Shown piece by piece: positions 1 through 6,191 of a stretch of 7,602 nucleotides of DNA; within the stretch, counting starts at the first letter, position 1, and each line of letters starts with the position of its first letter. Made by a program: the position numbers and the translations under genes. The notes under the pieces were generated by a model. The model was not told where the DNA came from. It did not search any database and saw only the letters and a list, made by a program, of their open reading frames with translations. Source of the stretch: Paracoccaceae bacterium (GTDB taxonomy: Bacteria; Pseudomonadota; Alphaproteobacteria; Rhodobacterales; Rhodobacteraceae); the NCBI GenBank assembly GCA_007128865.1, contig SKWP01000315.1:1-7602 (forward strand), in the 5' to 3' direction.

Positions 1-69
1 AAGGACGGGCGAAAACATCAGGCCAATCGGCGCCGCAAGCGCGATGGCGGCGCAAGTCTGTCTCTTCAT
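1..69 (-). CDS. 5' end of an unidentified gene with a signal peptide (partial)
   Basis: Only the first 23 codons are inside the window; the gene runs off the left edge. Reading the minus strand from the ATG at 69-67 gives a start of MKRQTCAAIALAAP, then a hydrophobic stretch ending FSPVL. Two basic residues followed by an Ala/Leu-rich core is typical of a Sec signal peptide, so the product is probably exported. The start is supported by a strong ribosome binding site (GGAGGAA on the minus strand, bases 76-82) six bases upstream. No lipobox is visible in the part present. The function cannot be read from this fragment. It is divergent from the caspase-like gene at 642, with about 570 bases between them. 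Confidence 0.72.
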   Translation of the reverse strand, partial: MKRQTCAAIALAAPIGLMFSPVL

Positions 70-179
70 TACCAATTCCTCCAAGAGGCCATTCCGGCCC
101 GTCGAACATCGCGAACGCTACTGCATGTTCCAAGACCGGTAAACGGGAAATTCACGTCACCTTGCCGTCATGTTTCGGG

Positions 180-199
180 CCGGAATCCTCGCATTCCGG
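180..199. repeat. Small perfect inverted repeat (hairpin)
   Basis: CCGGAAT at 180-186 and ATTCCGG at 193-199 form a perfect 7-bp stem around a 6-base loop. It lies between divergent genes, so it is not the terminator of either. It could be part of a structured RNA or a protein-binding site, or it may be chance in GC-rich DNA. Confidence 0.4.
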
Positions 200-263
200 T
201 GACCCGCAAAGATGCTGCGGCAGGTTTGTTGTGTCGAATGATCCGCTTGCGCCGGCAACCTGC

Positions 264-296
264 ACGGGCCTTTTCGGCCGTCTGCCGGACCGGCAG
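264..296. repeat. Two adjacent hairpins
   Basis: ACGGGCC (264-270) and GGCCGT (276-281) can pair around a short T-rich loop with one bulged G. Immediately after it, CTGCCGG (282-288) and CCGGCAG (290-296) form a perfect 7+1+7 palindrome. Side-by-side hairpins in a gene-free region could be a dyad operator or part of a small RNA. No T-run follows the second hairpin on the plus strand, so a classical terminator is not supported. Confidence 0.35.
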
Positions 297-459
297 TCAT
301 ATCCGCGGCCGGATTGGCCGATGCGCACAATGCGCCGGCAACGCGGGCATGTTCGCCGGCCCTGGCCGGTTGCCATCGCGGGATTGCACCGCCGCGTGGG
401 GCTGCGCATTCAGGGGGCGACCACACGCGAAGCTGAAAAGGACGTGATGACGGCGAGGA

Positions 460-489
460 TTGTAACCTGCGCCGCAATTCCTGCATTAT
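460..489 (+). promoter_or_regulatory. Weak candidate sigma-70 promoter upstream of the caspase-like gene
   Basis: TTGTAA (460-465) and CATTAT (484-489) are separated by 18 bases. Each matches the -35 and -10 consensus at four of six positions. This is one of the few AT-containing stretches upstream of the gene starting at 642. If real, it leaves a 5' leader of about 145 bases. The match is weak. Confidence 0.25.
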
Positions 490-641
490 ACGGAAGACTT
501 GGGTGCTCGACACGCTGAAGATGCGGGGACGGGTCGGTAAGGTGCCACCGGGGGGGCTGCCCGACGATGGCAAGGTGATCGAGGACCAGCGCCGTTGCAA
601 CGGCCCCGGAACCCCCTCGCCGCAAGACCGGAGGATTGCCC

Positions 642-2327
642 ATGCGTGGACCGTTCGTAGTTTTCGCCCTGTTTCTGGCGCTTTCCGCACCGGCCCGTGC
701 CGATACCGGCATCGGGCTGGTTGTTGCCAACGAGCGCTACACCACCTATCCGGCGGCCCGCGGTGCGGCGCCGGCGTCCCGGGTCGCGGGCACGCTGCGC
801 GGGGCGGGTTTTTCCGTCATCGCCGGCAATGACCTGCGCGCCGAAGCGCTGCATGATGCCTTCGGCGATCTGGTCGATGCGATGGCCGCCGGCCGGCATT
901 CCCGGGTGGTGATCATGCTTTCGGGGCATTTCGTGCATTCCGGCCGCGACGTCTGGTTGCTCGCTGCCGATGCAGACACACCCGGTCTGGCCGAAGCCGA
1001 CCGTCAGGGCCTGCGGCTGGGTGCGGTGCTGGAACTGGCCGGAACCCTGCCGGGCGGGGCGGTGGTGATGCTGGGCCATGCGCCGCGATCCCTTCCGCTG
1101 GGCCCGATGCTGCGCGCCGGCCTGCCCGAGCTTGACGCCATTCCCCAGGGTGTGACGGTGCTGCGCGGCCCGGCCGAACAGCTTGCCGGGCTGGCCGAGG
1201 CGCTGGCAAGGCCCGGAAGCCTGCCGGCGCAACTGGCCGGGGCGACGCGTTTCGTGCAGATTTCGGGCTTCGCCTCGCCACTGGTTCCCTTTATCCCCGA
1301 AGGCGCGATCGACCCCGAAACCGCCGCCGATGCCGCAGCCCGCGCCGCCGAGGAAGACCGCGCCGCCTGGGCGGCCGCCGATGCCGCTGCCACCGCGGAA
1401 GCCTATGAAAGCTATCTGGGCACCTATCCCGATGGCCGCTTTGCGATGCTGGCGCGCGCGGCACTTGAACGGCTTGCCGCCGACCCGGAACGCCGCGAGG
1501 CGGCGATGAACCTTTCGCGCAGCGACCGGCGCGCGGTGCAGGAAGACCTCACGGTTCTGGGGTTCGATACCCGGGGTGTCGATGGCATCTTCGGCCCCGG
1601 TACCCGGAATGCGATCAGTGGCTGGCAATCCGGCCGCGGGCTTGCGCAGACCGGGTTCATCGATCCCGACCAGCGCGCGCTGCTGGCTGCCGACGCCGAA
1701 CGCCGCCGCGCCGAAATCGCCGAACAGGAGCGGCGCCAGCAGCTTGCCCGCGAACAGGCCGACCGGTCGTTCTGGCAGGACAGCGGTGCGGCCCGCGGCG
1801 ACGAAGCCGGACTGCGGGCCTATCTTGCGCGCTACCCGGAAGGAATATTCGCTCCGGTCGCGCGTGACAGGATCGGCGAGATCGAGGACGCCCGCCGCCG
1901 CGAGGCCGAGCAGCGCGACCGTCAGGCATGGCAGCAGGCGCGGGAACTCGACACGCCGGGCGATTACCGCGCCTATCTTCGCGCCCATCCCGAGGGGCTT
2001 TTCGTGGCCGAGGCCGAAGCCCGCCTGCGTGCGCTGACCGGCGAACCCGAGCCGGAGCCGGAAACCGGCCCGACCGAAGCCGAAATCGCTGCCGCCCGGG
2101 CCGAGGAATCCGCACTGGGGCTGAACCGGCTGGTGCGCAGCCTCATCGAGGGCCAGCTTGCCGTACTGGGATTCGAACCCGGCCGGGTGGATGGCGGCTT
2201 CGATGCCGATACGCGCACCGCGATTGCCGCCTTTCAGGAGGCCCGTGGCCTGCCTGCAACCGGCTATCTGAGCCGGGCCACCGCCAACCGGCTGATCGCC
2301 GAGGGCCTGCCGCTGCGTTTCGAATAG
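642..2327 (+). CDS. Secreted caspase-like (pseudo-peptidase C14) protein with two peptidoglycan-binding domains
   Basis: 561 residues. A Sec signal peptide occupies residues 1-20 (cleavage likely ARA|D), so the protein is probably periplasmic. Residues 22-205 follow the caspase-like (peptidase C14) pattern: GLVVANERY for the first strand, then SGH with the usual catalytic-His position at H96, then VWLLAAD. Where active members have DACR, this protein reads LGHAPR (144-149), and the whole protein contains no cysteine, so cysteine-protease activity is excluded. Two peptidoglycan-binding type 1 domains lie at about 297-350 (VLGFDTRGVDGIFGPGTR) and 499-555 (VLGFEPGRVDGGFDADTR). Three short repeats, W...Y(L)..YP.G.F, start at W243, W378 and W430, and a Glu/Pro linker lies near 468-474. 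The ATG at 642 is chosen because GGAGG (630-634) sits seven bases upstream; the in-frame TTG at 636 would be too close. The likely role is a non-catalytic cell-wall-associated scaffold, which is inference. Confidence 0.88.
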   Translation: MRGPFVVFALFLALSAPARADTGIGLVVANERYTTYPAARGAAPASRVAGTLRGAGFSVIAGNDLRAEALHDAFGDLVDAMAAGRHSRVVIMLSGHFVHSGRDVWLLAADADTPGLAEADRQGLRLGAVLELAGTLPGGAVVMLGHAPRSLPLGPMLRAGLPELDAIPQGVTVLRGPAEQLAGLAEALARPGSLPAQLAGATRFVQISGFASPLVPFIPEGAIDPETAADAAARAAEEDRAAWAAADAAATAEAYESYLGTYPDGRFAMLARAALERLAADPERREAAMNLSRSDRRAVQEDLTVLGFDTRGVDGIFGPGTRNAISGWQSGRGLAQTGFIDPDQRALLAADAERRRAEIAEQERRQQLAREQADRSFWQDSGAARGDEAGLRAYLARYPEGIFAPVARDRIGEIEDARRREAEQRDRQAWQQARELDTPGDYRAYLRAHPEGLFVAEAEARLRALTGEPEPEPETGPTEAEIAAARAEESALGLNRLVRSLIEGQLAVLGFEPGRVDGGFDADTRTAIAAFQEARGLPATGYLSRATANRLIAEGLPLRFE

Positions 2328-2348
2328 ATCAGGGGTGTGTCATACGGA

Positions 2349-2417
2349 ATCCGTTTGATCGGTTCGAACCACCAACGGCCCTTCCCCGCCCGTGCTCCAC
2401 GAACAGATCAAACGGAT
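2349..2417. repeat. 12-bp perfect inverted repeat around a palindrome, after the caspase-like gene
   Basis: ATCCGTTTGATC (2349-2360) is exactly inverted as GATCAAACGGAT (2406-2417). The similarity extends with mismatches a few bases beyond both ends, for example GGTTC beside the left arm and GAAC beside the right arm. The 45-base spacer begins with the perfect 10-bp palindrome GGTTCGAACC (2361-2370). The left arm starts about 20 bases after the stop codon of the upstream gene. It may act as a large 3' hairpin, or be one copy of a dispersed intergenic repeat. No U-tract follows. Confidence 0.6.
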
Positions 2418-2543
2418 CCGGCATCAGGCCAGATCCCGCCACGTCATCGGGCCCGGCCAGGCTGGCAACCGGCCGAACGCGCGATGTCGCGGCGGCTTTC
2501 GCCCTGGACGCGAGCCCGCCGGCTGCGTGCCCTGATGTCACCA

Positions 2544-2582
2544 TGAAGCAGGCCGCCGGACCCAGCCCGGCGGCCTGCTTCA
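2544..2582. terminator. 16-bp perfect hairpin between convergent genes (probable terminator)
   Basis: Bases 2544-2559 (TGAAGCAGGCCGCCGG) pair perfectly with 2567-2582 around a 7-base loop. The hairpin begins 18 bases beyond the rpmJ stop codon on the minus strand and lies in the convergent gap after the caspase-like gene. It therefore could end transcripts from both sides. Neither side carries a run of T's, so termination would rely on the very stable stem or on Rho. Alternatively, it may protect the 3' end of the rpmJ transcript. Confidence 0.7.
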
Positions 2583-2599
2583 CGCATGCGCGAAAAACC

Positions 2600-2725
2600 T
2601 CAGCCCTGCCGGGCCTTGAATTTCCGCTGGGTCTTGTTGATCACGAATACCCGGCCCTTGCGGCGCACCACACGACAGTCGCGGTGCCGCTGCTTGAGCG
2701 AGCGGAGCGAATTGCGGACCTTCAT
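2600..2725 (-). CDS. rpmJ: Large ribosomal subunit protein bL36
   Basis: 41 residues, [18 protein letters not shown]...[15 protein letters not shown], ending KFKARQG. It is a small, very basic protein of the 50S subunit. It belongs to the longer L36 form, which lacks the four Cys/His zinc ligands of the classic 37-38-residue L36 (only one Cys here, C17). Such forms are usual in alphaproteobacteria. The start is fixed by homology and by an AGGAG site on the minus strand (2733-2737), seven bases upstream. The frame stays open upstream through the tRNA gene, but that extension is translated tRNA sequence and not protein. The gene is 65 bases downstream of tRNA-Val on the same strand and may share its transcript. 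A 16-bp hairpin follows the stop. Confidence 0.96.
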   Translation of the reverse strand: MKVRNSLRSLKQRHRDCRVVRRKGRVFVINKTQRKFKARQG

Positions 2726-2790
2726 CGGTCTTCTCCTCTGCGCGGCGCGGCTGCGCCTCGAAATCTGGTGCCTGCGGGTGCAGGCCGGAA

Positions 2791-2865
<75 letters not shown>

Positions 2866-2900
2866 GATCCGGACGCATGGCGCGCCTCGGTCCGGAGGCG

Positions 2901-2929
2901 TTCATAAGTTGAGTCCGCCCCGGCTTCAA
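2901..2929 (-). promoter_or_regulatory. Candidate sigma-70 promoter for tRNA-Val and rpmJ
   Basis: On the minus strand, TTGAAG (2929-2924) and TATGAA (2906-2901) are separated by 17 bases. Each matches the consensus at four of six positions with ideal spacing. The predicted start would be near 2894, giving a leader of about 28 bases before the tRNA. A short inverted repeat (2868-2874 with 2890-2896) lies in that leader. Confidence 0.5.
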
Positions 2930-2936
2930 GAGGGTT

Positions 2937-2964
2937 TTGGCTTTGCCCACAAAGCGTCTATATC
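2937..2964 (+). promoter_or_regulatory. Candidate promoter for the N-formylglutamate amidohydrolase family gene
   Basis: TTGGCT (2937-2942) and TATATC (2959-2964) are separated by 16 bases, each with four of six consensus matches. It lies just upstream of the ribosome binding site at 2974-2978 and back-to-back with the candidate tRNA promoter. The leader would be short, about 15 bases. Confidence 0.35.
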
Positions 2965-2985
2965 GGGTATCACGGAGGACAGCCC

Positions 2986-3843
2986 ATGGATGATGCCGCT
3001 TTCGAGGTCATGCAGCCGCGCCGGCGCGAAACCTGCGCGATCTTTGCATCGCCGCACAGCGGCCGGGACTATCCGCGCGACCTGATTGCGGCCAGCGTGC
3101 TGGACAGCCTTGCAATCCGGTCCTCCGAAGATGCCTTTGTGGACGAGCTTTTTTCGGCCGCCACGGTCCATGGCGCGCCGTTTCTGGTGGCCAGGGTGCC
3201 GCGCGCCTATGTCGATTTCAACCGCAGCGCATCCGAGCTTGATCCGGCGCTGATCCGCGGGGTGCGGCCGCAGCCATTCAATCCGCGCGTCAGTTCGGGG
3301 CTCGGCGTGATTCCGCGGGTGGTGGCCGGCGGCCGCGCCATCTATGCCGGAAAGCTCCCGCTTGGCGAGGCCGAGGATCGGATCCGGCGCTGCTGGGTGC
3401 CCTATCACGCCTGTGTCGAGGCGCTGATCCGCGACAGCCTGGCGCGATTCGGCCGCGCCATCCTGATCGATTGCCATTCGATGCCGCGCGAGGCGCTGGA
3501 GGGCGCAGGCCCCGGCCGGCCCCGCCCCGAGGTGGTTCTGGGCGACCGTTTCGGGCTGGCCGCATCCGCGGCGGTTTCGGCGACGGTGGAAGCGGCCTTT
3601 GCGGCCGAAGGGTTCCGGGTGGCGCGCAATGCCCCGTTTGCGGGTGCCTATGTCGCCGAACGCTACGGCCGGCCGGCGCGTGGCGTGCATGTGGTGCAGG
3701 TCGAGATTGACCGCAGCCTCTATCTGGATGAGCGCAGGGTGGTCCGCAGGCCGGGTTTTGCGGGCGTGAAGGCGCGTATCGCGCGCGTGGTTGCGGCAGT
3801 TTGCGCCTATGGCCGCGATGCCGGTCGGCTGGCGGCCGAATAA
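2986..3843 (+). CDS. N-formylglutamate amidohydrolase family protein
   Basis: 285 residues, cytoplasmic, with no signal peptide. Family enzymes hydrolyse N-formyl-L-glutamate to glutamate and formate, the last step of one histidine-degradation route. The conserved blocks are present in order: SPHSGRDYP (22-30), EDAFVDELF (48-56), [10 protein letters not shown] (71-80), LIDCHSMP (160-167), LGDRFG (185-190), and [16 protein letters not shown] (215-230) followed by [10 protein letters not shown] (237-246). H24, H164 and the acidic residues near 48-49 and 240-242 are the likely metal or catalytic residues; this assignment is inference. The ATG at 2986 has GGAGG (2974-2978) seven bases upstream. 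No hut genes are near, so the physiological substrate is uncertain, and the family also contains members of unproven activity. The gene stands alone: the regulator that follows begins 271 bases later with its own promoter signals. Confidence 0.87.
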   Translation: MDDAAFEVMQPRRRETCAIFASPHSGRDYPRDLIAASVLDSLAIRSSEDAFVDELFSAATVHGAPFLVARVPRAYVDFNRSASELDPALIRGVRPQPFNPRVSSGLGVIPRVVAGGRAIYAGKLPLGEAEDRIRRCWVPYHACVEALIRDSLARFGRAILIDCHSMPREALEGAGPGRPRPEVVLGDRFGLAASAAVSATVEAAFAAEGFRVARNAPFAGAYVAERYGRPARGVHVVQVEIDRSLYLDERRVVRRPGFAGVKARIARVVAAVCAYGRDAGRLAAE

Positions 3844-3968
3844 CGCCGCAGCATTGCCTTCTGCCGGCCTGATCGGTGCGCGTCCGCCCGATGCCGGGAC
3901 TGCGTCCGGTTGCGACAGCATCCTGTCGAGCCCCCGAACCATTTCGCCGGGACGGCCGGATCCTCTGG

Positions 3969-3991
3969 CACGGGCGCAGCCTCGCGCCGTG
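3969..3991 (+). terminator. Possible hairpin downstream of the amidohydrolase gene
   Basis: CACGGGCGC (3969-3977) and GCGCCGTG (3984-3991) can pair with one bulged G around a 6-base loop. The hairpin is about 125 bases after the stop codon and lacks a T-run, so a terminator role is only possible. The rest of 3844-4026 shows no gene I would support. Confidence 0.25.
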
Positions 3992-4026
3992 GCAAGCGCC
4001 CATCCCGGCCTGTTCATGCGCAATCG

Positions 4027-4053
4027 TTGACCTGCTGGCGAAAGATGTATACA
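4027..4053 (+). promoter_or_regulatory. Candidate promoter of the gntR-tcuA-tcuB operon
   Basis: TTGACC (4027-4032, five of six consensus) is followed after 15 bases by TATACA (4048-4053, four of six). The spacing is slightly short. The -10 element lies inside the palindrome at 4045-4064, so a protein bound there would block the promoter. Confidence 0.45.
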
Positions 4054-4064
4054 CGCGTATACAT
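4045..4064. promoter_or_regulatory. Palindromic operator, probably of the adjacent GntR regulator
   Basis: ATGTATAC (4045-4052) and GTATACAT (4057-4064) are perfect 8-bp inverted arms around ACGC. GntR-family FadR/FCD regulators commonly bind short palindromes of the TGTATACA or GT-N-AC type near their own promoters. This AT-rich dyad stands out in GC-rich DNA and sits 50 bases upstream of the gntR start, overlapping the candidate -10. Binding by this regulator is inference. Confidence 0.65.
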
Positions 4065-4068
4065 ACAG

Positions 4069-4090
4069 GGCCGGCGCCCGGACGCCGGCC
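4069..4090 (+). other. Strong hairpin in the 5' leader of gntR
   Basis: GGCCGGCG (4069-4076) and CGCCGGCC (4083-4090) form a perfect 8-bp all-G/C stem with a 6-base loop. It lies directly after the operator and 24 bases before the gntR ATG. No T-run follows. It could influence leader transcription or translation; no ligand-binding element is recognisable. Confidence 0.5.
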
Positions 4091-4114
4091 AGTCAGCCCG
4101 ACCTTTGCGAGACC

Positions 4115-4819
4115 ATGCCACGCATGACCGAGGCCGAAGTCGATACCACCCAGGGCAATTCTGCCTATGCCCGTCTGGTTGACGAAATCCGCAGCGGCCG
4201 GTTTCCGCCCGGGGCCAGACTGCGGGAAACCGAGCTTGCGGCGCGGTTGGGCATCAGCCGCACACCGGTACGCGAGGCGATCCGCCGTATGGAGGCGGAG
4301 GGGCTTGTCGAGCATGTCCCGCGTCAGGGCGCTTCGGTGCGTCGCCTTGTCCATGCCGAAGTGATGGAGCTTTATGCGATGCGGGTCGTGCTGGAGGGGA
4401 CCGCCGCACGCTTTGCCGCGCGGGCCGCAGCGCGCATCGAGTTCGACGAGATGGAGTCGATCAATGCCGCCATGGGTGCGGCAGCGGCCGAACCACTGAC
4501 GGCGGCCGAACTGAACCGGCAGTTTCATGTTGCGCTGCTCAACGCCGCCCGAAACCGATTCCTGTCACGGGCGGTGGCGGCGATGCAGCGTACGATGATG
4601 ATTCTCGGGCCGACAACGCTGGCCGGAACGGCGCGCGTTACCGAGGCCGAAGCCGAACATGCCGAAGTGCTGGCGCAGCTGCGCAAGCGTGACGGCCGAT
4701 CGGCCGAAGCCGCGATGCGTGCCCATATCGAGGCCGCCCAACGCGAAAGGCTGCGGCTGCTGCGCCAGCAGGAGGCGCACCGGCAGGATGAAGAGGACGA
4801 CGGAGAAAACCATGTCTGA
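4115..4819 (+). CDS. GntR family transcriptional regulator, FCD (FadR-like) subfamily
   Basis: 234 residues. The N-terminal winged helix-turn-helix covers about residues 16-80, with GARLRETELAARLGIS (33-48) and RTPVREAIRRMEAEGLVEH (49-67), the hallmark GntR DNA-binding sequence. The C-terminal all-helical FCD ligand domain covers about 84-215. The three histidines that bind metal in many FCD domains appear as H138 (in NRQFH), H182 and H204; the usual Asp before FH is Asn134. The ligand is probably a carboxylate, fitting the downstream tcuAB genes. The ATG at 4115 has no good ribosome binding site, and the ATG at 4124 is no better. The last 8 bases overlap the start of tcuA, whose ribosome binding site lies within this gene. 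The palindrome at 4045-4064 suggests autoregulation. Confidence 0.92.
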   Translation: MPRMTEAEVDTTQGNSAYARLVDEIRSGRFPPGARLRETELAARLGISRTPVREAIRRMEAEGLVEHVPRQGASVRRLVHAEVMELYAMRVVLEGTAARFAARAAARIEFDEMESINAAMGAAAAEPLTAAELNRQFHVALLNAARNRFLSRAVAAMQRTMMILGPTTLAGTARVTEAEAEHAEVLAQLRKRDGRSAEAAMRAHIEAAQRERLRLLRQQEAHRQDEEDDGENHV

Positions 4820-6191
4820 ACCGCCAGTGTGGGATGTGGTGGTGGTGGGTGGCGGCAACGCCGCACTCTGTGCCGCGATCGAAGCCGCCGAGGCCGGTGC
4901 AACGGTGCTGGTACTGGAAAGCGCGCCACGGATTTACCGGGGCGGCAATTCGCGCCACACCCGCAACTTCCGCTGCATGCATCACGGGCCGCTGTCGGTC
5001 CTGACCGGAACCTATGGCGAGGACGAATACTACGACGACCTGATGCGCGTCACCAAGGGCGAGACCGACCCCGAGCTTGCCCGGCTGACGATCCGCTACA
5101 GCGAAGCCTGCCTGCCATGGATGGAAGCCCATGGCGTACGCTTTCAGGCATCGTTGTCGGGCACATTGTCGCTTGACCGTACCAACGCGTTTTTCCTCGG
5201 CGGAGGCAAGGCGCTGGTAAACGCCTATTACGCCACCGCCGAGGATCTTGGGGTTTCGGTTCGCTACGAGGCCGAGGTCGGTCATGTGCATCTGGAGGAT
5301 GGTGCCTTCCAGTGGCTGGAACTGACCGACGGCACGCGGATTGCGGGGCGGGCCGTGGTTCTGGCTTCGGGCGGGTTTCAGGCCGATATCGACTGGCTGG
5401 CGCGGGCCTGGGGGCCGGCGGCGCGCAACTTCCTGATCCGGGGCACGCCCTACAACCGCGGCGTGGTGCTGCGCGACCTGTTGGACCAGGGCGCGCAAAG
5501 CGTCGGCGACCCGACCCAGTGCCACGCCGTGGCCATCGACGGGCGGGCGCCGAAATACGACGCCGGCATCGTGACCCGGGTGGATTGCGTGCCGTTTTCG
5601 GTGGTCGTCAACCGCGACGGACAGCGCTTTCATGACGAGGGCGAAGACGTCTGGCCCAAGCGCTATGCGATCTGGGGCCGGTTGGTGGCCGCCCAGCCCG
5701 ACCAGGTCGCCTATGCCATCATCGACGACAAGGCGCGCGGGCTGTTCATGCCCACGGTCTTTCCGCCGGTCGAGGCCGAGACGCTGGAAGGGCTGGCGCA
5801 GGCGCTTGGCCTGCCCGGCCCGGCGCTGCGCGAAACCGTCGATGCCTTCAACGCCGCCTGCAGGCCCGGCAGCTTTCACCCGACCGAACGCGACGGGCTG
5901 GCAACCGAGGGCATCGAACCGCCCAAGACCAACTGGGCAAGGCCGATCGATACGCCGCCCTTCCGCGGCTACAGCCTGCGCCCCGGCGTGACCTTCACCT
6001 ATCTGGGGCTGCGGGTCTGCCCGCGCGCACAGGTGCAGGGTGCCGACGGGCCATTGCGCAACGTCTATGCGGCGGGCGAGATCATGGCCGGCTCGATTCT
6101 TGGCCAGGGCTATCTGGCCGGCTTCGGGATGACCATCGGAACCGTCTTCGGACGCATTGCCGGACAGGAGGCCGCCACCCATGCGCGATGA
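4812..6191 (+). CDS. tcuA: FAD-dependent tricarballylate dehydrogenase (TcuA-like)
   Basis: 459 residues, close to the approximately 467 of Salmonella TcuA. TcuA oxidises tricarballylate to cis-aconitate with FAD, feeding the TCA cycle, and passes electrons to TcuB. An FAD-binding Rossmann motif is at residues 8-37 (VVVVGGGNAALCAAIEAA). Further family blocks include GGNSRHTRNFR (44-54), VVLASGGFQ (182-190), the flavoprotein active-site region RFHDEGED (272-279), and the C-terminal FAD-contact segment VYAAGEIMAGSILGQGYLAG (418-437). It belongs to the fumarate reductase/succinate dehydrogenase flavoprotein superfamily. The ATG at 4812 is preceded by GGAGA (4802-4806) inside gntR. The gene overlaps gntR by 8 bases and tcuB by 11. 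The adjacent tcuB strongly supports the assignment; a related tricarboxylate or dicarboxylate substrate remains possible. Confidence 0.88.
   Translation: MSEPPVWDVVVVGGGNAALCAAIEAAEAGATVLVLESAPRIYRGGNSRHTRNFRCMHHGPLSVLTGTYGEDEYYDDLMRVTKGETDPELARLTIRYSEACLPWMEAHGVRFQASLSGTLSLDRTNAFFLGGGKALVNAYYATAEDLGVSVRYEAEVGHVHLEDGAFQWLELTDGTRIAGRAVVLASGGFQADIDWLARAWGPAARNFLIRGTPYNRGVVLRDLLDQGAQSVGDPTQCHAVAIDGRAPKYDAGIVTRVDCVPFSVVVNRDGQRFHDEGEDVWPKRYAIWGRLVAAQPDQVAYAIIDDKARGLFMPTVFPPVEAETLEGLAQALGLPGPALRETVDAFNAACRPGSFHPTERDGLATEGIEPPKTNWARPIDTPPFRGYSLRPGVTFTYLGLRVCPRAQVQGADGPLRNVYAAGEIMAGSILGQGYLAGFGMTIGTVFGRIAGQEAATHAR

Larger units (their letters stand above)
70..641. other. Gene-poor 570-base intergenic region with several GC-rich hairpins
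   Basis: This gap separates two divergent genes. The open frames in it (for example 162-518 plus, 157-690 minus, 503-832 plus) overlap one another. They are rich in Arg, Pro, Gly and Cys, lack good ribosome binding sites and show no recognisable domain, so I treat them as chance frames of GC-rich DNA. The region contains small perfect or near-perfect inverted repeats at 180-199, 264-281 and 282-296. A weak promoter-like pair lies at 460-489. It should hold the regulatory sequences for both flanking genes, but I cannot name a regulator site with confidence. Confidence 0.6.

Noticed and set aside
83..160. Promoter for the minus-strand gene at 1-69 (TTGGAA-N17-GATGTT on the minus strand)
   Set aside because: Only the -35 half is reasonable; the -10 half matches at three of six positions, too weak to list.
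447..518. Possible 23-residue peptide (ATG at 447) with AAGGA four bases upstream
   Set aside because: The spacing is short, the peptide has no recognisable feature, and the candidate promoter lies inside it; chance is more likely.
486..1988. Long minus-strand open frame (500 codons) opposite the caspase-like gene
   Set aside because: It lies antisense to a gene with a signal peptide, caspase-like fold and two peptidoglycan-binding domains; its translation is Gly/Arg/Pro-rich with no domain, a usual shadow in GC-rich DNA.
2926..4528. Overlapping long minus-strand frames (2926-4023 and 3290-4528)
   Set aside because: They are antisense to the amidohydrolase and gntR genes, Arg/Pro/His-rich, and without domains or ribosome binding sites.
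4638..6182. Minus-strand frame of 514 codons opposite tcuA
   Set aside because: It is a shadow of a clearly assigned FAD-dependent dehydrogenase.
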